From NCBI RefSeq assembly GCF_900090245.1, contig NZ_FMDN01000027.1:1-62529 (forward strand): a stretch of 62,529 bases of DNA, given 5' to 3'. The stretch is from Micromonospora halophytica (GTDB lineage: Bacteria; Actinomycetota; Actinomycetes; Mycobacteriales; Micromonosporaceae). Position numbers and translations under genes: made by a program. This document shows positions 1 through 8,689 of this stretch, piece by piece; the stretch's first letter is position 1; every line of letters starts with the position of its first letter. The notes beneath the pieces were generated by a model. It made no database searches, had not been told where the DNA came from, and saw only the letters and a program-made list of their open reading frames with translations.

Positions 1-699
1 ACCAGGCGAAGGTCCGCTCGATGACCCACCGGTGCCGGCCGAGGCGGCTCGCCGACTCGATGCCCCGGCGGGCGATGCGGGGTCGGATGCCACGCTGGCG
101 CAGCATCCGCCGCAGGTGCGGGTAGTCGTATCCCTTGTCGGCGTGCAGCTTGTCCGGCCGTCGTCGGCGGGGGCCGCGCCGGGACTTGACGGCGGGGATG
201 GCCTGGACGAGAGATTCCAGGCAGCGGCTGTCGTGGGTGTTCGCCGCGGACACGCCCACGGACAGCGGGAGCCCGCTGCGTTCCGACAGGGCGTGGATCT
301 TGCTGCCGGGTTTCCCTCGGTCGACCGGGCTCGGGCCGGTCAGACGGCCCCCCTTTTCGCCCGCACGTAGGCGGCGTCGGCGGTGGCACGGGACCAGTCG
401 ATCAGTCCATGCGCGCCGAGCTGGTCCAACGCAGCGATGTGAAGTCGCCGCCACAGTCCAGCGGCCGTCCACGCCGTGAAGCGGCGATGCGCGGTGGCTC
501 TGGACACGCCGAACCCGGGCGGTAGGTGCCGCCACGCGCAACCGGTGGTCAGCACGTACACGATCGCGGCGAACACCGCCCGCGCGTCGATTGGCGGTGT
601 ACCTCCGCCCTGCGGACGTCGAGGCGGTGGCGGGATCAACGGACCGGCCAGGTTCCACAAATCGTCAGGCACCCACTGCTGGATCAACCGCTCGTCCAC
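1..699 (-). mobile_element. IS5-family transposase, two frames, cut by window edge
   Basis: DDE transposase of an IS5-group element on the minus strand. The first frame (699 down to 340) has the usual N-terminal IS5 helix-turn-helix region (GCAWRHLPPGFG, then the TAHRRF motif) and stops shortly after YVRAKRGAV. Reading continues in the -1 frame with the C-terminal catalytic part (KIHALSERSGLPL, HADKGYDYP, HRWVIERTFAW) and runs off base 1. The switch falls at A4G6 (minus-strand reading of 348-357), the type of slippery run used for programmed -1 frameshifting in this group. It may therefore be a normal two-frame transposase rather than a broken one. The element is incomplete here only because the window ends. 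Confidence 0.85.
348..357 (-). other. Candidate -1 ribosomal frameshift site of the IS5 transposase
   Basis: On the minus strand this reads AAAAGGGGGG. The first transposase frame ends soon after it and the catalytic frame continues in -1 from the same place. Homopolymer slippage at A/G runs is the known way several IS5 subgroups fuse their two frames. Position and frame relation are seen; use in vivo is inferred. Confidence 0.5.
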
Positions 700-873
700 A
701 GTAGAAGTGATCTACCATCCCAGGCCACCCGACCGCCACCCGAGACACGCTCTAAACCTCGAATGCCGTTCGAAGCCGCGTGTTGCGGTGGATGAGGAAT
801 GCCCCATAACTGGGCAAGGCGTTGCCGAGGCCCGGGTTGGTGGTCGGCTAGGGGGGTGTCCCTATGGGCTCCG

Positions 874-1930
874 TCAAGTGGCGATTGAGGCGGCTGGGCG
901 GGGTTGGTAGGGGATCTTGTCGCGGAGCATGGCGAACAGGACATCGCAGCGGCGGCGGGCGAGGCAGATGAGGGCGGCGTTGTGGCGTTTGCCTTCGGCG
1001 CGTTTGCGGTCGTAGTAGGCCTTGCTCACGGGGTCGGCTAGGGCGGCGAACGCGGTGAGGAAGAACGCGCGTTTGAGGTTCTTGTTGCCGCCGCGGGGTG
1101 GGTGTTCGCCGCGGATGCTGCTGCCGGAGCGTCGGGTCACCGGTGCGAGGCCCGCGTAGGCAGCGAGGTGGCCGGGGGTGGCGAAGGCGGTGCCGTCACC
1201 GACTTCGAGCAGGATCCGGGCTGCGGTCCTGACGCCGATGCCGGGCATCGAGGTCAGGACCGGGGCAAGAGGGTGAGCATCAAGCATCCCCTCGACCTCT
1301 TTGGCGACCTGGTCACGCTGGCGCAGGACGTCGCGGAGGCTGTCGGCGAGGCGAGGCAGGATCGTCTCCGCAGCCTGAGTGCCGGGGACGGTGACGGTCT
1401 GCTCGTCGAGGGCGGTCATGATCTGCTCGACCAGCCGCTTACCCATGCGTGGTGCGTGGACGGCGGCGATGGACAGCAGTTTGCGGCGGCCGGCCTTGCG
1501 CAGACCAGCCGGCCCACCGCAGCGCGACAGCAGCTCCAACACGGCCTTGTGGTGCACTTTCGGGCCGAGGACCCGTTCCAGCGCGGGATGGATCTGCGTC
1601 AGCAGACCCCGGATGCGGTTGGACACCCGGGTGGCTTCGCCGGCGAGGTCGTCGTCGAAGCCGACCAGGATCTCCAGCTCAGCCAGGGCCTCGTCACCGA
1701 CGTCGACCCGCCGCAACGTGTGCGGCAGGGTCCGGGCGGCGTCAGCGATGACATAGGCGTCACGGGCGTCGGTCTTCGCCGCACCCGGGTGCAGGTCAGC
1801 GATCCGGCGCATGGCCAGGCCGGGCAGGTAGGCCACCTGATGCCCACATGCCCGAGCCACCGCGACCGGCAGGGCGCGCCCTCCGGGTCGCGCCAGCGCC
1901 ACGGCGATCGGCGCTCGCCTGGTTAATAGT
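874..1930 (-). pseudogene. IS110-family transposase, 5'-truncated
   Basis: Minus-strand IS110-type recombinase. Recognisable family sequence starts at about base 1925 (PIAVALARPGG) and includes KTDARDAYVIAD, the central coiled region, the helix-hairpin MPGIGVRTAARIL and the C-terminal AYAGLAPVTRRSGSS carrying the serine typical of the family. Roughly the first 60 residues, which hold the first acidic residue of the RuvC-like site, are absent. The open frame upstream (to 2004) is unrelated sequence. The copy is probably inactive. In IS110 elements the bridge RNA is encoded in the end next to the transposase start, the part lost here. Confidence 0.8.
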
Positions 1931-2069
1931 GTCGACAGGCTGAAACAGCACCCCGGAGAAGGTGGGGTTGACCCGCCGCTAGGTATCCGAGCCGAAGCAG
2001 GCATGCTTGGGTGGTGGAGTGTTGGTTTGTCGCCTGGCGTCCGGCGGCATCGAGTCGTATCGTCCCGTC

Positions 2070-2423
2070 GTGTCCTCTCCGCACATTAAGTCCGCCGCGG
2101 TCGCGGCGGCGTTGACGGCGCTCGACGAGGGGCGTGCCCCCGAACGGCCGGTGTACCGGGAGGCGGTCCGTGCCTTGTTGACTGCCCTGGCGGATCGTGC
2201 TCCCGGCCGATCGGTGGAGGTGCGTGTCCCACCTTACGGTGCAGTTCAGTGTCTTCCGGGTCCTCGACACACCCGTGGCACCCCGCCGAACGTGGTGGAG
2301 ATGGATCCACCAACCTGGTTGGCGCTGGCCACCGGACGGCTCTCCTGGGCCGACGCGGTCACCGACGGTCGCGTACAGGTGAGTGGAAACCGGGCGGATC
2401 TCTCCGCCCATCTACCCCTCTAG
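2070..2423 (+). CDS. Sterol carrier (SCP2)-like family protein
   Basis: Small protein (117 aa from GTG 2070) resembling the actinobacterial sterol-carrier-family proteins commonly found beside purF. The stretch RSVEVRVPPYGAVQC and the C-terminal PPTWLALATGRLSWADAVTDGRV look like the SCP2 fold used in mycothiol-dependent enzymes and related small proteins. GTG 2070 was chosen because family similarity starts there; the frame is open further upstream, into sequence next to the IS110 remnant. It reads towards purF with about 160 bases between. The ligand is unknown. Confidence 0.7.
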   Translation: MSSPHIKSAAVAAALTALDEGRAPERPVYREAVRALLTALADRAPGRSVEVRVPPYGAVQCLPGPRHTRGTPPNVVEMDPPTWLALATGRLSWADAVTDGRVQVSGNRADLSAHLPL

Positions 2424-2582
2424 CTGCGACGACCGACCCGGCCCTGTGACGCGCTGGAGGCAAATCGTGACTATCTGTATCGACTCCGATTCGCGTACAC
2501 TGTCAGGCGACGACAGTGGTCCCGGCCGGTGGCGTGGTCGACACACCCCAGGCCAGTCCAGACCAGCATGAGGGAGCGGCAG

Positions 2583-4124
2583 GTGCCCCGAGGCGACGGC
2601 CGGCTGAGCCACGACCTTGATCCTCAACGACCAGGCCCCCAGGACGCGTGTGGTGTCTTCGGCGTCTGGGCGCCCGGTGAAGAGGTCGCCAACCTGACCT
2701 ATTTCGGTCTCTACGCGCTCCAGCACCGGGGCCAGGAGGCCGCCGGCATCGCGGTGAGCGACGGCTCCGGGGTGGTGGTCTACAAGGATCTGGGCCTGGT
2801 GGCCCAGGTGTTCGACGAGCCCACGCTGGCGAGCCTGCGCGGGCACCTCGCGATCGGCCACGCGCGCTACTCGACCACCGGCGCGTCGAACTGGGAGAAC
2901 GCCCAGCCGACCATCCGGTCCACCAGCTCCGGCACGACCATCGCGCTGGCGCACAACGGCAACCTGGTCAACACCGCCGAGCTGCAGAAGGAGGTCGCCG
3001 AGCGGGGGCTGATCGCCGACGGCGCCACCAACGACACCTCGCTGGTGACCATGCTGCTGGCCAGCCGCCCCGACCTGTCGGTCGAAGGCGCTGCCCTTGA
3101 GGTGCTGCCACAGCTCAAGGGGGCGTTCAGTTTCGTCTTCATGGACGAGTCGACGCTCTACGCGGCCCGCGACCCGCACGGGGTGCGGCCGTTGGTGCTC
3201 GGCCGGCTGGAACGCGGCTGGGTGGTCGCCAGCGAGACCGCCGCGCTGGACATCGTCGGCGCGAGCGTGGTCCGCGAGGTCGAGCCGGGCGAGCTGATCG
3301 CGATCGACGAGGACGGCCTGCGGTCCACCCGGTTCGCCGTGCCGGAGCCGAAGGGCTGCCTCTTCGAGTACGTGTACATCGCCCGCCCGGACGCCACCAT
3401 CGCCGGGCGCAACGTGCACGCCGCCCGGGTGCAGATCGGCCGGCAGTTGGCCAAGGAGCACCCGGTCGAGGCCGACCTGGTGATCCCGGTACCGGAGTCG
3501 GGCACCCCGGCCGCGATCGGTTACGCCGAGGCGTCCGGCATCACCTACGGCGCGGGCCTGATGAAGAACCCGTACGTCGGGCGTACCTTCATCCAGCCCT
3601 CGCAGACGCTGCGTCAGCTCGGCATCCGGCTCAAGCTCAATCCGCTGCGGCAGAACGTCCGGGGCAAGCGGCTGGTCGTGGTCGACGACTCGATCGTGCG
3701 CGGCAACACCCAGCGGGCCATCGTGCGGATGCTGCGGGAGGCGGGCGCGCTGGAGGTGCACGTCCGGATCTCCTCCCCGCCGGTCACCTGGCCGTGTTTC
3801 TACGGCATCGATTTCGCCACCCGGGCCGAGTTGTTGGCCAACGGGCTGGACAACGACGGCATCCGGCGTTCGATCGGCGCGGACACCCTCGGCTACGTAT
3901 CGCTCCCCGGTCTCATCGCCGCGACCGAGCAGCCCAAGACCCGGCTCTGCCGCGCCTGCTTCGACGGGGAGTATCCGATCGAGCTGCCGGCGGGGAACCT
4001 GATCGGCAAGCACGTGCTCGAAGCAGTGGGACGTCGGGTCGCCCAGGAGGCGCCGGACACCCCGGAGCACACCGCCACACCGCTCGTCGCCACTCCGGGC
4101 GGCGCGACCGTCCACCGCCTGTAG
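2583..4124 (+). CDS. purF: Amidophosphoribosyltransferase
   Basis: First committed step of purine synthesis: PRPP plus glutamine to phosphoribosylamine. The N-terminal nucleophile glutaminase domain starts at the Cys of DACGVFG, so the roughly 20 preceding residues are a propeptide to be removed. HRGQEAAGIA and HARYSTTG follow. The phosphoribosyltransferase domain carries the PRPP motif VVVDDSIVRGNT. Length (513 aa) is normal. GTG 2583 is preferred over ATG 2568 because AGGGAG lies six bases upstream of it. Family members usually hold an Fe-S cluster or structural cysteines, consistent with CRACF near the end. purM follows after 61 bases. Confidence 0.97.
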   Translation: MPRGDGRLSHDLDPQRPGPQDACGVFGVWAPGEEVANLTYFGLYALQHRGQEAAGIAVSDGSGVVVYKDLGLVAQVFDEPTLASLRGHLAIGHARYSTTGASNWENAQPTIRSTSSGTTIALAHNGNLVNTAELQKEVAERGLIADGATNDTSLVTMLLASRPDLSVEGAALEVLPQLKGAFSFVFMDESTLYAARDPHGVRPLVLGRLERGWVVASETAALDIVGASVVREVEPGELIAIDEDGLRSTRFAVPEPKGCLFEYVYIARPDATIAGRNVHAARVQIGRQLAKEHPVEADLVIPVPESGTPAAIGYAEASGITYGAGLMKNPYVGRTFIQPSQTLRQLGIRLKLNPLRQNVRGKRLVVVDDSIVRGNTQRAIVRMLREAGALEVHVRISSPPVTWPCFYGIDFATRAELLANGLDNDGIRRSIGADTLGYVSLPGLIAATEQPKTRLCRACFDGEYPIELPAGNLIGKHVLEAVGRRVAQEAPDTPEHTATPLVATPGGATVHRL

Positions 4125-4185
4125 CACCACCCGGCGTCCTCGGGGCACCCCCGGTACGACGCCGAGAACCACAAAGGGGAGAACC

Positions 4186-5340
4186 GTGACGCACGTGTCC
4201 GAGCGCAGCGGCGCAGGAAGCAGCCCGACCGGCGCCGGCGACGACCGCCAGCCCTGGACGGCCGGCACCGGCCGCACGACGCGCAAACGCTCGGTCTCGT
4301 ACGCGGACGCCGGGGTGTCGATCGAGGCGGGCGACCGCGCCGTCGAGCTGCTGAAGTCCAAGGTCAAGCAGACCCGGCGCCCGGAGGTCATGGGCGACCT
4401 GGGCGGCTTCGCCGGCCTGTTCCGGCTGGACACCAAGAAGTACAAGAACCCGATCCTGGCCTCCTCCACCGACGGCGTCGGCACCAAGCTGGTGATCGCG
4501 CAGCAGATGGACATCCACGACACGGTCGGCATCGACCTCGTCGCGATGGTCGTCGACGATCTGGTGGCATGCGGCGCCGAGCCGCTGTTCCTGCTGGACT
4601 ACATCGCCACCGGCGAGGTCGTGCCGGACCGGGTCGCCGAGATCGGCGCGGGCATCGCCGACGGCTGCCGGTACGCCGGCTGCGCCCTGCTCGGTGGCGA
4701 GACCGCCGAGCACCCGGGTGTGCTGCGCCCCGACGAGTACGACATCTCCGCCACCGGCGTCGGTGTGGTGGAGGAGAGCGAGATCCTCAGCCCGGAGCGG
4801 GTCGAGGTCGGTGACGTGGTGATCGCCATGCGCTCCTCCGGCCTGCACTCCAACGGCTACTCGCTGGTCCGGCACGTGCTGCTGGGCGCCGGCCGGATGC
4901 GGCTGGACGTGGTGATCGAGGACTTCGGCCGGCAGCGCACCCTCGGCGAGGAGCTGCTCACCCCGACCAAGATCTACGCCCAGGACTGCCTCAAGCTGAT
5001 CGCCGAGGCCGAGGTGCGGTCGATCGCCCACGTCACGGGTGGCGGCATCCCGGGCAACCTGGTGCGGATCCTGCCGGAGCACGTCGACGCGGTGGTCAAC
5101 CGGTCGACCTGGAAGCCGCAGCCGATCTTCGACCTGATCCAGTCCAAGGGGCGGATCGAGGACCCGGAGATGGAGGCGACCTTCAACATGGGCGTCGGCA
5201 TGTTCGCGATCGTCTCGGCCGAGGACGCCGACCGCGCGCTGGCCACCCTGGCCGGCCGCGGCGTGGACGCCTGGCCGGCCGGCGAGATCATCGAGGGCAC
5301 CGGCAACGTGCAGATGATCGGTCAGCACACCCGGGGGTGA
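4186..5340 (+). CDS. purM: Phosphoribosylformylglycinamidine cyclo-ligase (AIR synthetase)
   Basis: Fifth step of purine synthesis: ATP-dependent ring closure of FGAM to AIR, in the cytosol. Typical PurM sequence: SYADAGVSIEAGD at the start of the fold, STDGVGTKL (ATP/substrate loop), VDDLVACGAEPLF, LLGGETAEHPG and SGLHSNGYSLVR. At 384 aa it has a short extra disordered N-terminus of about 40 residues. It starts at GTG with GGGGAG just upstream. It lies in the same direction as purF with a short gap and is probably cotranscribed. Confidence 0.97.
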   Translation: MTHVSERSGAGSSPTGAGDDRQPWTAGTGRTTRKRSVSYADAGVSIEAGDRAVELLKSKVKQTRRPEVMGDLGGFAGLFRLDTKKYKNPILASSTDGVGTKLVIAQQMDIHDTVGIDLVAMVVDDLVACGAEPLFLLDYIATGEVVPDRVAEIGAGIADGCRYAGCALLGGETAEHPGVLRPDEYDISATGVGVVEESEILSPERVEVGDVVIAMRSSGLHSNGYSLVRHVLLGAGRMRLDVVIEDFGRQRTLGEELLTPTKIYAQDCLKLIAEAEVRSIAHVTGGGIPGNLVRILPEHVDAVVNRSTWKPQPIFDLIQSKGRIEDPEMEATFNMGVGMFAIVSAEDADRALATLAGRGVDAWPAGEIIEGTGNVQMIGQHTRG

Positions 5341-5350
5341 TCACGCTCCG

Positions 5351-5374
5351 CTGATCATCCGAGCACCTGATCAG
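5351..5374. promoter_or_regulatory. Inverted repeat after purM
   Basis: CTGATCA and TGATCAG are perfect 7-base arms separated by 10 bases, 10 bases after the purM stop. It could be a weak terminator or a protein-binding site for the following RiPP genes. There is no U-tract. Confidence 0.35.
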
Positions 5375-5403
5375 GGCTTCACCCGAGTGGCCATCGCCGC
5401 CTA

Positions 5404-5423
5404 GCCTGAAGGGCACTTCAGGC
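5404..5423 (+). promoter_or_regulatory. Perfect inverted repeat overlapping a -10-like box before the RiPP maturase
   Basis: GCCTGAAG-ggca-CTTCAGGC is an 8-base perfect inverted repeat directly before the ribosome binding site (GGGGAGGAGGG at about 5427-5437) of the radical SAM gene. It overlaps TAGCCT (5402-5407), which fits an actinobacterial -10 box. It could be an operator or a 5'-UTR hairpin controlling the RiPP pair. Confidence 0.45.
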
Positions 5424-5440
5424 ACCGGGGAGGAGGGCCG

Positions 5441-6574
5441 ATGGCTGCTCGGGCACAGCCGGTGACGGGGATGCGCGGCCTCGCGGTCGTCCCCTCGTAC
5501 GTGGTGATGCAGCCGACGACGCTCTGCAACCTGGACTGCGCCTACTGCTACCTGCCGTTCCGGGCGGCGGATCGGCGGATGCCGGTGGCGGTGGCCGAGG
5601 CGGTCGCCGCCTCGGTCAACCCGTGGGCGGGGTCGGAACGGTTCTCGGTGGTGTGGCACGGCGGGGAGCCCCTCGCCGCCGGGCGGGAGCACCTGGCCGC
5701 GCTGATGGCCCCGTTCGGGCCGGAGGTGGAGCACCATGTCCAGACCAACGCCACGCTGATCGACGACGCCTGGTGCGCGTTCTTCGTCGAGCACGGGGTG
5801 CGGGTCAGCGTGAGCGTGGACGGTCCCCGGGAGCGCAACGGCGACCGGGTGACCCGGGGCGGGCTGCCGGCGTACGACCGGATCGTGCGCGGCGTCGAGG
5901 CGCTGCGCCGGCACGGCCTGCCCTTCTCGGCGCTGGCGGTGGTCGGCCGGCCCGGTCCGGGGCTCGCCACCGAGCTGTACGACTACTTCCTCGACCTCGG
6001 GTGCGACGTGCTCGGCGTCAACATCGAGGAGACCGAGGGGGTCAACACCCGGGGCAACGCGCACGACGTGGCGGCGGTGACCGCCTTCTGGGCCGAGCTG
6101 GTGGCGGCCTGGCGTCGGGCGCCGAGGATCCACCTGCGCGAGGTGGAGTGGTCGCTGCGGTATGCCGCGGCGGTGCTGGACGGCAGCGCCGACGACCTGC
6201 TGCCCCGGCAGCTGGACCCGATCCCGACGGTCGGCCACGACGGCTCGGTGGTGGTGCTCTCCCCGGAGCTGGCCGGCTTCACCGACCATCGGTACGGCGA
6301 CTTCAGCAGCGGCAACGTCCTGGTCACCCCGCTGGCCGAGATCCTGGCCGGCGCGGCGGGCACGCCGTGGGTCGGCGAGTTCCTGACCGGGGTCGAGGCG
6401 TGCCGGTCGTCGTGTGCGTACTTCGGCTTCTGCGGCGGCGGCCATGCGGCCAACCGCTACTTCGAACAGGGCCGGTTCGACGGTACGGAGACCGAGCACT
6501 GCCGCAACAGCAAGATCCGCCTACTGGAGGGAGTGTTGGAGCATGCCCGAGACCACGAGTCACCGGCGGCCTGA
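5441..6574 (+). CDS. amcB: Radical SAM/SPASM cyclophane-forming peptide maturase (AmcB type)
   Basis: Predicted RiPP-modifying radical SAM enzyme (377 aa). The cluster motif CNLDCAYC (C29, C33, C36) is near the N-terminus. VVWHGGEPL and QTNATLID are the usual SAM-binding elements. The C-terminal SPASM-type region has multiple cysteines (ACRSSCAYFGFCGG and a final EHCRNSK) for auxiliary clusters. Such enzymes join an aromatic side chain to a residue two positions on, forming three-residue cyclophanes. Its stop lies inside the next small gene, whose C-terminus is rich in aromatic-X-Asn triplets, so the enzyme-substrate pairing is strong. Naming as AmcB is from memory of the family. Confidence 0.85.
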   Translation: MAARAQPVTGMRGLAVVPSYVVMQPTTLCNLDCAYCYLPFRAADRRMPVAVAEAVAASVNPWAGSERFSVVWHGGEPLAAGREHLAALMAPFGPEVEHHVQTNATLIDDAWCAFFVEHGVRVSVSVDGPRERNGDRVTRGGLPAYDRIVRGVEALRRHGLPFSALAVVGRPGPGLATELYDYFLDLGCDVLGVNIEETEGVNTRGNAHDVAAVTAFWAELVAAWRRAPRIHLREVEWSLRYAAAVLDGSADDLLPRQLDPIPTVGHDGSVVVLSPELAGFTDHRYGDFSSGNVLVTPLAEILAGAAGTPWVGEFLTGVEACRSSCAYFGFCGGGHAANRYFEQGRFDGTETEHCRNSKIRLLEGVLEHARDHESPAA

Positions 6575-6779
6575 GCGCGTCGGGGGTGGTGTCCCGGATC
6601 CGGTCGTCGACCGGGTACGTCAGGCTGCCACCGGGTTGACCGCCCTGCTCCAGGAGGCCGAGGCCGCGCGGCGGTCACGGGCGGAGGTGTCGGGCTCGGA
6701 CGGTGCCGGCGCGGTCTGCGCCTGGAACCACTTCGAGAACATCCCGACCTTCTACAACTGGAACAACCGGCCGCGCTGA
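6543..6779 (+). CDS. amcA: RiPP precursor peptide, multi-cyclophane (AmcA type)
   Basis: Predicted 78-residue precursor. It overlaps the maturase by 32 bases, so translation is probably coupled. Residues 1-55 look like a leader with a helix (DRVRQAATGLTALLQEAEAA). The last part is WNHFENIPTFYNWNN (61-75) followed by RPR. Three triplets fit aromatic-X-Asn: F64-E65-N66, F70-Y71-N72 and W73-N74-N75; W61-N62-H63 is a possible fourth. A lone Cys59 precedes the core. No protease or exporter lies alongside. The gene is easily missed because it is short and overlapped. Confidence 0.75.
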   Translation: MPETTSHRRPERVGGGVPDPVVDRVRQAATGLTALLQEAEAARRSRAEVSGSDGAGAVCAWNHFENIPTFYNWNNRPR

Positions 6780-6885
6780 GCGCCGGACACGCCGAGATCA
6801 GGGACCCTGCCGGTCAGCCGGATCATCCGGCACACGGCGGGGTCCCCGATCGTCGGTCGTGTCACCGCTGGGGATGGCACATGCG

Positions 6886-6913
6886 TGAGCACGCGGGAGG
6901 CGCCGCGTGCTCA
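6886..6913. terminator. Bidirectional hairpin terminator
   Basis: TGAGCACGCGG and CCGCGTGCTCA form a perfect 11-base stem with a 6-base loop. It lies between the convergent RiPP precursor and DUF3073 genes. Confidence 0.7.
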
Positions 6914-6927
6914 GATGTGACCGGAGG

Positions 6928-7143
6928 TCAGCGGGTCGGAGGAACCCAGGTGTCCGGGTCGTCGTCCGCGTGATCCTCATCATCGTCGTCGACATACTCT
7001 TTGTAGTCGTCGTCGAAGTTGTGCTCAGACTTACCAGCACCCGCCAGTTCGCGCTGCAAGGCGGTGAGGTCGGTGTTCGGGGAGTGGTACTTCAACTCCC
7101 GGGCCACCTTCGTCTGCTTGGCCTTAGCACGGCCGCGCCCCAT
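6928..7143 (-). CDS. DUF3073 family protein
   Basis: Small actinobacterial protein of 71 aa with a basic N-terminus (MGRGRAKAKQTKVARELKY) and a very acidic C-terminus with runs of Asp. This is the composition of the DUF3073 family, conserved in Actinobacteria and often near purM. The function is unknown. Charge and size suggest a nucleic-acid-associated or chaperone-like role, but nothing in the sequence proves this. Confidence 0.85.
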   Translation of the reverse strand: MGRGRAKAKQTKVARELKYHSPNTDLTALQRELAGAGKSEHNFDDDYKEYVDDDDEDHADDDPDTWVPPTR

Positions 7144-7391
7144 GGCTCGACCCCCTCGCACAGAATGCGGGGCAGCCCGAAGGCGGGCCCCGATGACGTC
7201 AGGCATCTCTCGTGGCTCTTACGGTACATGGGGATGCCACCGTTCGGCACCTCGGGTTACCGTCTGCCGGCCCTGCGCGTCGCAGTCGTCCGGACGTCAC
7301 CGAGTGTACCCGGTAAGGAGCGGCGACGGTAACCGGTCGTGACACCGGCCAGAAGGTCACGAACCGGCCGAATTCATCCTACCTGCGGGGC

Positions 7392-7425
7392 GTCCCGGGA
7401 TGCGGACCGCTCCGCACCCCGGGAC
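7392..7425. terminator. Hairpin terminator after the amino-acid dehydrogenase
   Basis: GTCCCGGGATGCGG pairs with CCGCACCCCGGGAC with one mismatched region and a short loop. It lies just past the stop of the minus-strand dehydrogenase. Confidence 0.6.
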
Positions 7426-7432
7426 GGTCTCC

Positions 7433-8515
7433 TCAGCGCAGGTGGATCGTGCGCAGACGGCCGATCTCGGCCATCCGGCGCTCGGCGAGCCGGTCGGCCG
7501 CCACCGCCGGCGGCACACCCTCGTCGTCGGCGAGGCGGAGGATCTCCCGGGTGGTGTCGTAGATCTTCGTGGCGCGCAGCTTGGCCCGCTCGAAGTTAAA
7601 GCCCTCGATCTCGTCCGCCACCTGGATCACGCCGCCCGCGTTCACCACGTAGTCGGGGGCGTAGAGGATGCCCCGGTCGGCCAGCAGCTTCTCGATGCCC
7701 GGGTGGGCGAGCTGGTTGTTCGCCGCCCCGGCGACCACCCGGGCCCGCAGCGCCGGCACGGTGTCGTCGTTCAGGGCGCCGCCCAGCGCGCACGGGGCGT
7801 ACACGTCGATGTCGGCGGCGACCAGCGCGGAGGCGTCGTCGACCAGCTCGACCTGCGGGTGGGTGGCGCGCGCCCACTCCAGGGCGCGGGGGTTGACGTC
7901 GGTCGCCACCACCTCGGCGCCGTCGTCGACCAGGTGGCCGACCAGGTACTTCCCGACCTTGCCCAGGCCGGCCACGCCGACCCGCCGGCCGGAGAGCGTC
8001 GGGGTGCCCCAGACGTGCTCGGCGGCGGCCCGCATGCCCTGGAAGACGCCCCAGGCGGTGAGGATCGAGGAGTCGCCGGCACCGCCGTGCTCCACGCTGC
8101 GGCCGGTGACGTAGCGCGTCTCCCGGGCGATCACGTCCATGTCGGCGACGTAGGTGCCGACGTCGCAGGCGGTGTAGTAGCGACCGGCCAGCGACTGGAC
8201 GAAGCGGCCGTACGCGCGCAGCAGCGCCTCGCTCTTGATCTGCTCCGGGTCACCCCAGATGACCGCCTTGCCGCCGCCCAGGTCCAGGCCGGCCAGGGCG
8301 TTCTTGTACGCCATGCCGCGGGACAGGTCGAGCACGTCGGCCAGCGCGGCGTCCTCGCTGGCGTACGGGTAGAACCGGGTGCCGCCGAGCGCCGGGCCCA
8401 GCGCGGTCGAGTAGATGCCGATGATGGCCTTGAGGCCGGTCTGCTTGTCCTGGCAGAAGACGACCTGTTCGTGGCCGGTCGATCCCGGGTCGTCGGTGCT
8501 GGCGAATACGCCCAT
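7433..8515 (-). CDS. Leucine/valine dehydrogenase (Glu/Leu/Phe/Val dehydrogenase family)
   Basis: NAD-dependent oxidative deamination of branched-chain amino acids (360 aa). The catalytic domain has GGTRFYPY, LSRGMAYKNALAGLDLGGGKAVI with the substrate-binding and catalytic lysines, and ACDVGTYVADM. The Rossmann motif is VGVAGLGKVGKYLV. Length fits Leu/Val dehydrogenases rather than the longer glutamate enzymes. ATG 8515 has AGGAG at the right distance. In actinomycetes such enzymes supply branched acyl-CoA primers by valine and leucine breakdown. It is monocistronic and divergent from the next gene; which substrate is preferred cannot be told from sequence. Confidence 0.92.
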   Translation of the reverse strand: MGVFASTDDPGSTGHEQVVFCQDKQTGLKAIIGIYSTALGPALGGTRFYPYASEDAALADVLDLSRGMAYKNALAGLDLGGGKAVIWGDPEQIKSEALLRAYGRFVQSLAGRYYTACDVGTYVADMDVIARETRYVTGRSVEHGGAGDSSILTAWGVFQGMRAAAEHVWGTPTLSGRRVGVAGLGKVGKYLVGHLVDDGAEVVATDVNPRALEWARATHPQVELVDDASALVAADIDVYAPCALGGALNDDTVPALRARVVAGAANNQLAHPGIEKLLADRGILYAPDYVVNAGGVIQVADEIEGFNFERAKLRATKIYDTTREILRLADDEGVPPAVAADRLAERRMAEIGRLRTIHLR

Positions 8516-8689
8516 GGCTGACTCCTGTGTCGGTGTGCGTCCTTGTGGGGCGCGGACCTGGTGGCGCACCGGCGGGATGCTGCCGGTGCTGCTGAGCCTA
8601 ATATCGGTCGTCGCCGGACTGTTGTCCACGTCACGCCCGGGCCCGGGCGGCGACGGCGGTCGGGCCCGGATTCGTGGGAGGATCGCGCC

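Noticed and set aside
874..1930. Active IS110 element with bridge RNA
   Set aside because: The N-terminal catalytic part and the adjacent end that would encode the RNA are missing.
2412..4532. A 706-codon open frame antisense to purF and the start of purM
   Set aside because: It mirrors the codon bias of purF/purM in a high-GC genome, has no recognisable domain, and purF and purM are certain.
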